A stretch of 64,000 nt of DNA, taken from the NCBI RefSeq assembly GCF_000304475.1, contig NC_018942.1, positions 1,240,001 through 1,304,000 on the forward strand. The letters run 5' to 3'. Source of the stretch: Kazachstania africana CBS 2517. Lineage: Eukaryota; Ascomycota; Saccharomycetes; Saccharomycetales; Saccharomycetaceae. Below, piece by piece: positions 56,467-64,000 of this stretch (positions are counted from its first letter, which is position 1; each line of letters starts with the position of its first letter). Under the pieces are notes generated by a model that saw only the letters and a list, made by a program, of their open reading frames with translations, searched no databases and was not told the origin of the DNA. Both the position numbers and the translations under genes were made by a program.

Positions 56467-57324
56467 GATTTAAATGAGTGATCTATAGCAGAAGCAATAC
56501 TTTTAGTCAATAAGAAAAAAAAGGAATGAATGATAGTTAGTCTTTTTTTCTTTTCAAAACAGTAAAGAGAGGATTTCGAGTTGGTCAAGTTATTGCCTTT
56601 CTACTAGTATCTTAGTCTTTCTCTTTGATAACAAAACTTAGGTTAACAAGTTTTCAAATGTTATATATAAGGAATTCGAATATTCTCCAGTTTGGATTAC
56701 ACCACCAAATCACAGAAAAACAACCATCAACGTCCAAAACAAGTAAGAAGCAAATCGATATCAGTAGTTGTTTTGACTGGAAGACCTCACACTGCGTGCA
56801 TTTCACAGAAAACACGACATGTTACCTGCCGAGAAATTAGCGTAGCCTCAAGATTTTCTCGAGGTGTCACGTCAAAAGTTCCCCCAGAGTGCTCGACGCA
56901 GAAAAAGCGAAAAAAAAGTTTTTTTCGTTCCTTCGAGGTAAAAAATAAATGATGAAAATTTTGCATTTTCATGAAGACAGAAGCAGTAAAGAGGCGGGAT
57001 GATTTTGTCAGTATCCTACACTAGAGGTTCTGCCTAGAGAATACTGGGCCTGGTCGTGGCAAAACGCGAGAAAGGTTCCGCGGTGGTAGTCGCTCCTACG
57101 AAGAAATGGTAGTAGTTTTTGATGGGAAATGCTGTGGGCTTACATTCAATCACTACTCCAATTTGGGCAAAGTTATCATATTGCTCAGAAGGAACTCGGT
57201 TGATGAGGTCCTTTTAAACGGCAGACTGTTTGGTTGTATGAGGAGGGCCCGACGTTGTAGAAGTAGCTTTTAACTGATAAAATCACTCGCAGTAAGCCTT
57301 TTGTAGGTTTCTCTGTAGTTGCTG

Positions 57325-57331
57325 CACGAAA
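57325..57331 (+). promoter_or_regulatory. SCB-like CACGAAA
   Basis: CACGAAA is the Swi4/SBF element, here about 1.5 kb before the GAS1 ATG and 860 bases from the SCW start. It is far from both, and may be chance. Cell-wall genes such as GAS1 are SBF targets in S. cerevisiae. Confidence 0.3.
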
Positions 57332-58533
57332 AAAATGCTAAGAAAGCATGAGAGGTTTCTAAGTTTTTCCAATTACGTACTGTCTGTCATCAAAAACCTT
57401 GCGAATCGTTTCTTTTTTATCAAATATTACGGAGTTGTAAAGGTCAACTCAGCTTTGGTCAAACTGAGATAGAACCTTCCATTGTTTGATGGAGAAAATT
57501 ATATAGATCTCTTACCGAAATTGGCTAAACCATTAAGGCCCTTTACCCCATTTGGTATAGGGAGTTAAATAGGCGTACCAATCATGTATCAGGAGAGTGC
57601 AGAAAGATTTCATATGAGCAATCAGTAGATCTTAAACTATAGGTATCTATTGTCAAGAGTGCTTCGACAATGGCAGCCAAAAACCTATATGCATGTTCTT
57701 AAATCTGTAAAACTACCACCATAAATATTCTTTCAATAAGCATACGTGTGGCCGCGTGATTTGGTGTCTGCCTGTTAAACTGTTTCTTTATTTGCTTGCG
57801 GCCGAGACAGATGAGGAGAAACCATACATACAAAAGTCATCAAACAGCTGTCAAGAAGCCGAAGAGAAGAGATATACGCTGTCGCAACTTCAGCAGCATT
57901 GACATATTCGACTTCACTCCATATTTAGCAAATATGGGTGTTCCTAATCAGGCGCTCCTCCAGATATTGTATTTCATTCTGAGAAACTGCATTTTCTAAT
58001 CTACGCAAACGTCGATAAACACTCGAGTAAATAACTCAGTGTAAATGCTACATAATGAGGGGAACTAACCTTCCAGTTATTCATCGTTTCAGTTTCTGCC
58101 GTATTTTCTTTTCACTGTGAGAGACTGATCTTATCCCTGATTTATTTCGTTCAATGACAAAATTACAATGCCAAGAACCTTCTAACGCCAAGAGAATTAC
58201 ACAACAACTGTATAAACCTTGTTTCTCCACACTCAGTAGTTTACTATACAGAATTCCGAGAACGAAATTCTTTATTCTTGTGCATGATTTCTTTTCATGT
58301 GTAGCATTAGCAGGAACGCTAATTCATTTAAGATAATAGTGTTAATGCAGCCTTCTCATACTAAAGTCCTTTTCGGCTTTAAAAGTACATATGAAATCGC
58401 GCGTTCATACTATGTTTATGCCATCCTAGCACTCTGTTGTCATGTCTTCATGTGCTACTGCATCTCTTACAGCCTAATCGTGCACGAACTATCGAAATCC
58501 CCAGCATTTCCTGCCAAGCCTTCTCTGATTTTA

Positions 58534-58540
58534 TTTCGCG
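58534..58540 (-). promoter_or_regulatory. SCB-like element upstream of GAS1
   Basis: TTTCGCG on the plus strand is the complement of the SCB CGCGAAA. It lies about 335 bases before the GAS1 ATG, a normal distance for SBF control of a late-G1 cell-wall gene. Only one good copy is near. Confidence 0.45.
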
Positions 58541-58785
58541 CTCAACTCAGCCACTATCCATTTTTCTTCGAGATTTGTGTCGAGGCCTCCATACTTTCGA
58601 GCTTGTGTTTTTCTTGGCGTTTTGATCATATTTCTTAATTTGGTAAGATTGTTTCCAAAATGGGATATACATTTCCTTTTTCCATCTAAGAGAGATAGAA
58701 ATTTTTTACTTGGCAAAGAATAGATTATGACGGCGCAGAAAAAGGCATTATGTAATTTGACAGTGTCATTTGAAGTGTACCATAC

Positions 58786-58793
58786 TATATAAA
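58786..58793 (+). promoter_or_regulatory. TATA box of GAS1
   Basis: TATATAAA lies 80 bases before the chosen ATG. It supports the start at 58873 over any earlier non-ATG start. Confidence 0.7.
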
Positions 58794-58872
58794 CCTCGTT
58801 GTTTTTTTGTTCAAATTTACAAGTTGTACTTATGATTGGGTATATCTGGGACTAAAAAATAAATATCTTGTA

Positions 58873-60531
58873 ATGCTATTCCAAAAGTCATTACTCACTA
58901 CTGCTGCGTCAGCTCTGTTCGCCGCTAAAGCTGTCATTGCCGATGACTTACCTACAATCGAAATTGTTAACAACAAGTTTTTTTATTCCACTAACGGTTC
59001 GCAATTCTACATCAAAGGTATTGCATACCAAGCAAGCACAGTAAATTCTACTTCTGGTTCTACAATTAATGATCCTTTGGCGGATTACACAACATGTTCA
59101 AGAGATATTCCATATTTACAAGCCCTAGACACAAATGTTATTCGTGTGTACGCATTGAACACTTCCTTAGATCACACCGAATGTATGGAAGCTTTGAATG
59201 ATGCTGGTATTTACGTTATTGCTGATTTATCTTCTCCATCTGAATCCATTAATAGAGATGACCCTACATGGACTTTAGAACTATTCCAACGCTACAAAGA
59301 TGTTGTTGATGTTATGGCTAACTATACAAACGTTTTAGGTTTTTTTGCAGGTAACGAAGTCTCGAATGATTATGAAACAGCAGATGCCTCTGCTTTCGTA
59401 AAAGCTGCTATTAGAGACACGAAACAATACATCTCTGATCAAGGTTATAGAAGCATCCCAGTTGGTTATTCATCAAATGATGATTCAAAGACAAGAGTTG
59501 CTATGGCAGATTATTTCGATTGTGGTGATTCCTCCGACAGAGCAGATTTCTATGGTATAAATATGTATGAATGGTGCGGTAACTCAACTTATTCATCATC
59601 AGGTTATGAAGCAAGAACCAAAGAGTTTGCTAATTTGACAATACCAGTTTTCTTCTCAGAATATGGTTGTAACGCCGTCACACCAAGACTATTTACTGAA
59701 GTTCAAGCATTATACGGTGAGAACATGACTGATGTCTGGTCCGGTGGTATCGTCTACATGTATTTCGAAGAAACTAACAACTATGGTCTAGTTTCCATTA
59801 GTGACGATGAAGTTAAGACTCTAGATGATTACAACAATTACTCCAAGCAAATTCATTCCATTTTTCCAACTTCCGCTTCTACTGCATCAATGACCAGCTC
59901 ATCTGCTACTTTAGCTTGTCCAGCAACTAGTAAATACTGGGAAGTTGCCACTAATTTACCACCTACCCCAGATGAAGATTTATGTGAATGTATGAATGCG
60001 GCTTCTAGTTGTGTCGTATCAAGCGATGTTGACTCTGATGACTATTCTGATTTATTTTCATATGTTTGCGCTGAAGTCAGCTGTGATGGTATCTCTGCTA
60101 ATGGTACTACTGGTGAATATGGTGCATACTCTTTCTGCTCCTCTGAACAACAATTAAATTTTGTACTAAATCTATATTATGAAGCCGAGGGTGCGGACTC
60201 CTCTGCATGTGACTGGGATGGTTCTGCCACTTTACAAACAGCTACCACCCAAGCTGGCTGTTCGGCTGCTTTGAAAGAAATTGGTAGTATTGGTACTAAG
60301 AGTGCTTCAGACTCTGCTGTCTATACTGGCGCAAGTGGATCCGGCAGTACCACTGCAACCAAGAAAACTGGATCTAGTTCTAAATCTTCTTCAACAAGCT
60401 CTTCCAGTGCTAGTTCTACCGAATCCTCTAGTGCTGGCAGCATCAATGCGAAAGTGAATTTAGGGCAAGTTCTTTTAACATCTTTTGCTACGCTATCAGT
60501 TCTAGCTGGTGTTAGCTTCGCATTATGTTAA
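58873..60531 (+). CDS. GAS1: Gas1-type GH72 beta-1,3-glucanosyltransferase, GPI-anchored
   Basis: 552 residues from the ATG at 58873 (559 in S. cerevisiae); the frame is open 22 codons upstream, but only from non-ATG codons. Residues 1-22 are a signal peptide ([20 protein letters not shown]). The GH72 domain has the acid/base Glu in [10 protein letters not shown] and the nucleophile in FSEYGCN. It is followed by the Cys-rich X8/CBM43 module (about 350-455, starting [12 protein letters not shown]) and a Ser-rich stretch, ending in a hydrophobic GPI signal ([19 protein letters not shown]). The enzyme elongates beta-1,3-glucan at the plasma membrane and wall. Gas1 rather than Gas3-5 is favoured by the X8 module and serine box. 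Neighbours: SCW divergent, PXR1 convergent, combining YMR305-307 and YGR279-280 orders. Confidence 0.96.
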   Translation: MLFQKSLLTTAASALFAAKAVIADDLPTIEIVNNKFFYSTNGSQFYIKGIAYQASTVNSTSGSTINDPLADYTTCSRDIPYLQALDTNVIRVYALNTSLDHTECMEALNDAGIYVIADLSSPSESINRDDPTWTLELFQRYKDVVDVMANYTNVLGFFAGNEVSNDYETADASAFVKAAIRDTKQYISDQGYRSIPVGYSSNDDSKTRVAMADYFDCGDSSDRADFYGINMYEWCGNSTYSSSGYEARTKEFANLTIPVFFSEYGCNAVTPRLFTEVQALYGENMTDVWSGGIVYMYFEETNNYGLVSISDDEVKTLDDYNNYSKQIHSIFPTSASTASMTSSSATLACPATSKYWEVATNLPPTPDEDLCECMNAASSCVVSSDVDSDDYSDLFSYVCAEVSCDGISANGTTGEYGAYSFCSSEQQLNFVLNLYYEAEGADSSACDWDGSATLQTATTQAGCSAALKEIGSIGTKSASDSAVYTGASGSGSTTATKKTGSSSKSSSTSSSSASSTESSSAGSINAKVNLGQVLLTSFATLSVLAGVSFALC

Positions 60532-60665
60532 ATGTAATAATATACGTATATAGAGATATATATTTCAAGGTAGGCTGTTTAATATTGGTAGAATTGTTGA
60601 AAGAAAGGTTTGAGTGACTTCTATTAAGAATAAATGTACAAGGCTTTGCTGATATATAATTTCGA

Positions 60666-61481
60666 TTATGAATTAGTTATCATGAAAATTTCATTGAGGG
60701 CTTTTGCGTCCATGGTAGCAGCTCTTTTCTGTTTGATCCATCTGGAGCGAACCGACAATCTCGTAGTTACAGCTTCCGGCATAACGGCTGCCGTTTCACT
60801 CGCCTCTAATGACCTGGACTCCTTTTTGTGTTTCTTTTCTTTCTTGTGGTTTTTGGAGGTATGTTCACCTTTCGACTTCTTCTTCTTCTCTTTGTTGGAA
60901 TCATTAGCATGTCTTGATTTCTTCGATTTATGCTTTTTGGTATCGTCTTTGTCTTCAGATTTTTTATGCTTTTTATGTTTCTTAGAATTTTCTTTATCAT
61001 TCTTATCACTCCTACTTCTCTTTTTCGAAGATTTGGTATTAGAATAACTTTTTAAAGCCTTAGTTTTTGGGTCCCATGTACTGGCTAAGATATCAGCTTT
61101 CACAAAGTGAATGCCCCACCTCCCATGTAATATTTTCTCTTTTCTTTGAATCTCTAATTCTGCATCAATTTTGCTTTCATTACCATTTAATTTACCTAGA
61201 ATCCTTTGAAATACGTCTAATCCTGTTGAATCCTCCGAATCAAAGACATCATCCTTATTACGCTTCTTGATCTTAGCACCTAAACCCGTGTTATCATCTT
61301 TGATGGAAACTTTTATATGTGAAACCATGGAGTCAAAAGGTTGATGCCCCAGGCCCATACCTGGTTTCCAACCAAATTTGGTCAAATGTTTATGACCAAA
61401 TCTTGAAGTGTCATTACTCCAGTTCGTATTTCTAGGGTCTAATCCAAACCTCTGTTTGGTTCTGGTGGCAGCTAACCCCAT
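60666..61481 (-). CDS. PXR1: Pxr1/Gno1, G-patch protein of rRNA and snoRNA processing
   Basis: 271 residues (also 271 in S. cerevisiae). Residues 1-~75 are the N-terminal block MGLAATRTKQRFGLDPRNTN and a G-patch (KHLTKFGWKPGMGLG). A middle region contains the conserved GRWGIHFVKADILASTWDP. The C-terminal third is a lysine-rich KKD/E-type domain (KHKKHKK, KKEKKHKKE). Pxr1 activates the helicase Prp43 during 18S rRNA maturation, trims snoRNA ends, and can inhibit telomerase; it acts in the nucleolus. The end MDAKALNEIFMI is conserved with S. cerevisiae. It is convergent with GAS1 with 134 bases between stops. In S. cerevisiae PXR1 is YGR280C next to SCW4. Confidence 0.96.
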   Translation of the reverse strand: MGLAATRTKQRFGLDPRNTNWSNDTSRFGHKHLTKFGWKPGMGLGHQPFDSMVSHIKVSIKDDNTGLGAKIKKRNKDDVFDSEDSTGLDVFQRILGKLNGNESKIDAELEIQRKEKILHGRWGIHFVKADILASTWDPKTKALKSYSNTKSSKKRSRSDKNDKENSKKHKKHKKSEDKDDTKKHKSKKSRHANDSNKEKKKKSKGEHTSKNHKKEKKHKKESRSLEASETAAVMPEAVTTRLSVRSRWIKQKRAATMDAKALNEIFMITNS

Positions 61482-61533
61482 CGATGTGTGTCTGTGTTTG
61501 CTTTACTTTGATTGCCCTATGAAGGTGAATTAC

Positions 61534-61555
61534 GCTCATCGCAAATTTTTTTTTC
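61534..61555. promoter_or_regulatory. PAC and RRPE-like motifs upstream of PXR1
   Basis: GCTCATCGC (61534-61542), the complement of PAC GCGATGAGC, directly precedes AAATTTTTTTTTCA, an RRPE-like word. They lie 50-75 bases before the PXR1 ATG, as expected for a ribosome-biogenesis gene. Confidence 0.75.
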
Positions 61556-61605
61556 ATTACGTTAACGAAGAGGTTTTATGCAGGAAAATATTTAGATGCT
61601 CTCTA

Positions 61606-61632
61606 GTCACGTGAAATCTCTGGTCACGTGAA
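61606..61632. promoter_or_regulatory. Paired GTCACGTGA boxes upstream of PXR1
   Basis: CACGTG occurs at 61608-61613 and 61625-61630, each within GTCACGTGAAA, 17 bases apart (a near-direct repeat). These are good bHLH (Cbf1-type) sites, 125-150 bases from the PXR1 ATG. They resemble centromere CDEI words, but no CDEIII is near. Confidence 0.6.
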
Positions 61633-61842
61633 AACCCATATATTTAGAATAAAATACGCCATTACCAACCTGTATAGTTGGCACCTGTTATCATAAGAAC
61701 ATTTGGATACGGTATCTTTCTGCTTCATTTCCACAGAGTTCAAAGTAAACTAGAGGAGAAGTTGAGCTTCACCTAAATATCTTGATTTTACAATATAATA
61801 TAAATATTTTTATTATACACTATACCAAGTATTTTTTTCCAA

Positions 61843-64000
61843 TTATTGCCTCTCAAGTAGTCCTTGTAAACCGACATTATCTAGTTCATTCATTGAAGTA
61901 GAAATGTTCAATGATTTTATTGTTTGCGCTATAAGCCTTTCACTTAATCTATTGCGACCAATATTTAATGGATAGTCATGCTCGTCAAATGTCTCGTTAA
62001 ATTGGTCTTTCATTTGATTGCCCATTCTACCCAAATTTCCAGTTGTGACACTAAAACTCAATAAATAACGAATTACAATAGGTAAAACTAACCTTGAATG
62101 CTGGTTAGAAGCTTGAGTATCATTCCTAGCAATCTCTAAATACCTCTCAAGCAGTCTTAAAGAGCATTTTGTTCTTATAATAAATCTATTCTCCTTCAGA
62201 ACAATCGATTCTCCCCTAAAGTTTCCAAAACTATCAAAATCATCAGATAATAAAGTTTTAAATTCATCGCTACTCAACTTTATCCCCATTTCTTTGATAG
62301 TTTCCTGTAATGACTTGATATAGTTTTGTGAACGCCATACATTGAAATTCTTAACTTCTTCTTTAACCATATTGTATAATACTTCCTTACATTGTCCACT
62401 CAAGCTGTCCTCGCTCCGTGACCATTCCATATCCACTGGGAATATTTCAGTTTGTTTAGGTGAATTCTTGCGATTCCTATTTTCAAAGTCAAACATAGTA
62501 CTGACGGAGGATTGATTATTGATTTCCCTCTGTTGGAAATCGAAATGCAAAATTTTATAAGCTATATCGGAAAGGAGAGCATAAAAGTCCAACGAAAACC
62601 ATTTTCCTTCATGGACAACATGCTTGACATCCGAATGGAAAAGCCCAATAGCATGATAGATATAATCATTAGCCAAGAATTCGGAATAAAGAAGATCAAA
62701 GTTCTCATTGAATTTTGGAAAAGATACCATTTTTTTCAACCATCTCGTGAGACTGCCAGTGCAGGCCTTAGCTACCTCCCTGACCCAAAGGAGAAGGGGT
62801 ACATAACTACTACTCAGAGCATTCTTTTCTTTTGTCAGTAACATAATTGCATTTAAGGGAATCAAAGTCTCATACAACAGGCGTGCTATTTCCAGATCGG
62901 TACTAGAGTAGTCAAAGCTGTAATCATCAGATGTGCTTTTGAGTTGCATCGAAAAAGACAAATATCCTTTAGAATTCTCAAGAAAGTGTTTCAGATTGTG
63001 AAAAAGAACAGACAAGTTCATATCTGAGCCGTCTGCTGGCAAAGTAGGCACGCAGTTTGTAAACATGGACCGGATATTTTTTTCAAATTTTAGCTTTCTC
63101 TGCAACTCAAGTAATTTTGAGACAATGGCAGGACAGTCGGATAACTGCAATCCTGAGTGGTTACCTGTCAGAGCCTCATCATAATCTTTTGGGGTTAAAA
63201 GGTCTTCTTTGCCAGCCTTTCTTAGTACATCAGTGATATCAGTAATTATGCTTTTTACTAATATTTCCACTTGCTTAACTACACATCCTGAGTAAGCCTT
63301 AAAATTGTTAAGGAAACCTTCATTTTGTAGTGCATTACCTAGGTTAGCGACGTTGTACACATCATTAGTGCACAAAGATGTGACAAATCTATCCATTGAT
63401 AAATCTGTAGATATTTCATTTATAGAAGAACATATTTTTTCGTCATGTTTTGGACCAATGTGGTCTATAAATACAGGAAATGTTGCTTTTTTGAAATCTT
63501 TGGTTAGAAGACTTATTGTAACAGAAAGAGGCTCACTTTCTTCATTCTCGGATAGTCCAGAAACTTCAATTGAAGTCCACGGCAAGTATGCTTTATTAAG
63601 CTTTTTTAAAGAAGCCTTAATCTGCCCCTCTAGACCAGTACCTTCAAAGGATTGGAATGATAAGGGTGTTGACTGTAAGTCACCGGCATGCGACGTAAAT
63701 AGGTCTTTTATGTGGCATATTATCGATTCAGACTGTGACTTCACTAATGTGTCAGCTCTTTCTTTGCTCCAAGAGTCTGAATAAACATCAGGCATGAATT
63801 CCTGACACCACTCTTTGAAATGTTCACTTTCTAGCAAAGACAAAGGACTAGCTCCACTAGCAAGTAGCATGGAAATGAACTCGGTAAAACATTCTGAAGC
63901 TTGAGTCGATGAAGCTGTTTCTAGGTTTGGCGGTTGAGGAGTTGTTGATATTTTTCTTAGTTTTACTTTAGGAGAATACTCATCTAATGTAGCAACATCT
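61843..64000 (-). CDS. Unrecognised large helical protein, C-terminal part (runs off window end)
   Basis: 718 codons are visible to the window edge in one open frame, with no start codon certain; the Met at 63870 is internal because the frame is open and protein-like upstream of it. The visible N-terminal part is basic and Ser/Pro/Thr rich (KVKLRKISTTPQPPN), then enters long amphipathic helices with few glycines and no membrane span. The middle has VYNVANLGNALQNEGF and VKSIITDITDVLRKAGKEDLLT. The end reads NISTSMNELDNVGLQGLLERQ. This build resembles subunits of helical tethering complexes (COG, GARP, exocyst or Dsl1 type), but I recognise no specific family. Its expected S. cerevisiae neighbours (YGR281W or YMR308C) are different proteins, so synteny does not help. 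Confidence 0.75.
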   Translation of the reverse strand, partial: DVATLDEYSPKVKLRKISTTPQPPNLETASSTQASECFTEFISMLLASGASPLSLLESEHFKEWCQEFMPDVYSDSWSKERADTLVKSQSESIICHIKDLFTSHAGDLQSTPLSFQSFEGTGLEGQIKASLKKLNKAYLPWTSIEVSGLSENEESEPLSVTISLLTKDFKKATFPVFIDHIGPKHDEKICSSINEISTDLSMDRFVTSLCTNDVYNVANLGNALQNEGFLNNFKAYSGCVVKQVEILVKSIITDITDVLRKAGKEDLLTPKDYDEALTGNHSGLQLSDCPAIVSKLLELQRKLKFEKNIRSMFTNCVPTLPADGSDMNLSVLFHNLKHFLENSKGYLSFSMQLKSTSDDYSFDYSSTDLEIARLLYETLIPLNAIMLLTKEKNALSSSYVPLLLWVREVAKACTGSLTRWLKKMVSFPKFNENFDLLYSEFLANDYIYHAIGLFHSDVKHVVHEGKWFSLDFYALLSDIAYKILHFDFQQREINNQSSVSTMFDFENRNRKNSPKQTEIFPVDMEWSRSEDSLSGQCKEVLYNMVKEEVKNFNVWRSQNYIKSLQETIKEMGIKLSSDEFKTLLSDDFDSFGNFRGESIVLKENRFIIRTKCSLRLLERYLEIARNDTQASNQHSRLVLPIVIRYLLSFSVTTGNLGRMGNQMKDQFNETFDEHDYPLNIGRNRLSERLIAQTIKSLNISTSMNELDNVGLQGLLERQ

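Larger units (their letters stand above)
56467..58872. other. Long (2.4 kb) divergent intergenic region SCW-GAS1
   Basis: This is the longest gene-free stretch of the window. In the ancestral order FKS3 (YMR306W) would be expected near SCW10 and GAS1, and no trace of it is visible. Open frames up to 113 codons (for example 57796-57999, 58297-58638) have no recognisable similarity and mixed composition. No tRNA was recognised. Motifs of possible interest are listed separately. Confidence 0.5.
61482..61842. other. PXR1 promoter region and 3' side of the last gene
   Basis: 361 bases. The PXR1-proximal half holds PAC, RRPE-like and paired CACGTG words (listed separately); the rest is AT-rich terminator-like DNA with no gene. 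Confidence 0.6.

Noticed and set aside
57796..58638. Open frames of 60-113 codons in the SCW-GAS1 spacer
   Set aside because: Mutually overlapping frames with no similarity that I can recognise and no conserved motif; promoter DNA is more likely.
58807..58872. Longer GAS1 N-terminus from a TTG
   Set aside because: The TATA box is at 58786 and a proper signal peptide begins at the ATG 58873; the upstream 22 residues would precede and spoil it.
61606..61632. Centromere CDEI-like GTCACGTG words near PXR1
   Set aside because: No 80-160 base AT-rich CDEII followed by a CDEIII core (TGTTTTTG...CCGAA) is present on either side.

Overview
This window is nuclear DNA from a budding yeast of the family Saccharomycetaceae. 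Genes are densely packed and almost intronless, and intergenic DNA is AT-rich. The single intron seen has the standard yeast signals (GTATGT, TACTAAC, AG). Nearly every protein can be matched to a Saccharomyces cerevisiae gene from its sequence and neighbours. Gene order mixes blocks that sit on sister (whole-genome-duplication) regions of S. cerevisiae: YLL00x with YJL00x, YLR00x with YJR00x, and YGR27x-280 with YMR307. Several expected neighbours are absent (SKI6, RTT109, SSL1, SSK1, FKS3). This fits a post-duplication, non-Saccharomyces genus with its own pattern of gene loss (Naumovozyma, Kazachstania, Tetrapisispora or Vanderwaltozyma type), but I cannot name the species.

Layout. 1-7.2 kb holds the 5' end of XKS1, then FYV8, SNG1 and YPP1, the S. 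cerevisiae YGR194-198 order without SKI6. 7.3-19.5 kb is an array of six more SNG1-like (DUF3533) membrane protein genes, all on the minus strand. 20-25.5 kb holds SAG1 (alpha-agglutinin, with four near-identical 45-residue repeats and a probable frameshift just before its GPI signal) and APL1. 26-31.7 kb holds THI73, NSE1, PAM18, RLP24, TEN1 and intron-containing PRE3. 31.9-48.2 kb holds SFI1, OST1, ORC3, LMO1 (apparently frameshifted near its C-terminus), MMM1, SPO75 and DRS1. 49-61.5 kb holds RTT102, REX1/RNH70, CAB4, CWC22, a SCW4/SCW10 cell-wall glucanase, GAS1 and PXR1. The last gene, from 61.8 kb, runs off the window and is not recognised.

Most genes are housekeeping. Ribosome biogenesis is represented by RLP24, DRS1, PXR1 and REX1, and the first three have PAC and RRPE-type promoter motifs. 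Cell wall and mating functions are represented by SAG1, SCW4/10 and GAS1. The most unusual part is the seven-gene SNG1 family. It shows an A-B-A-B order suggesting duplication of a two-gene block, and a 20-residue conserved cytosolic N-terminal block present in only four copies. I saw no tRNA, rRNA, transposon, CRISPR array or point centromere.
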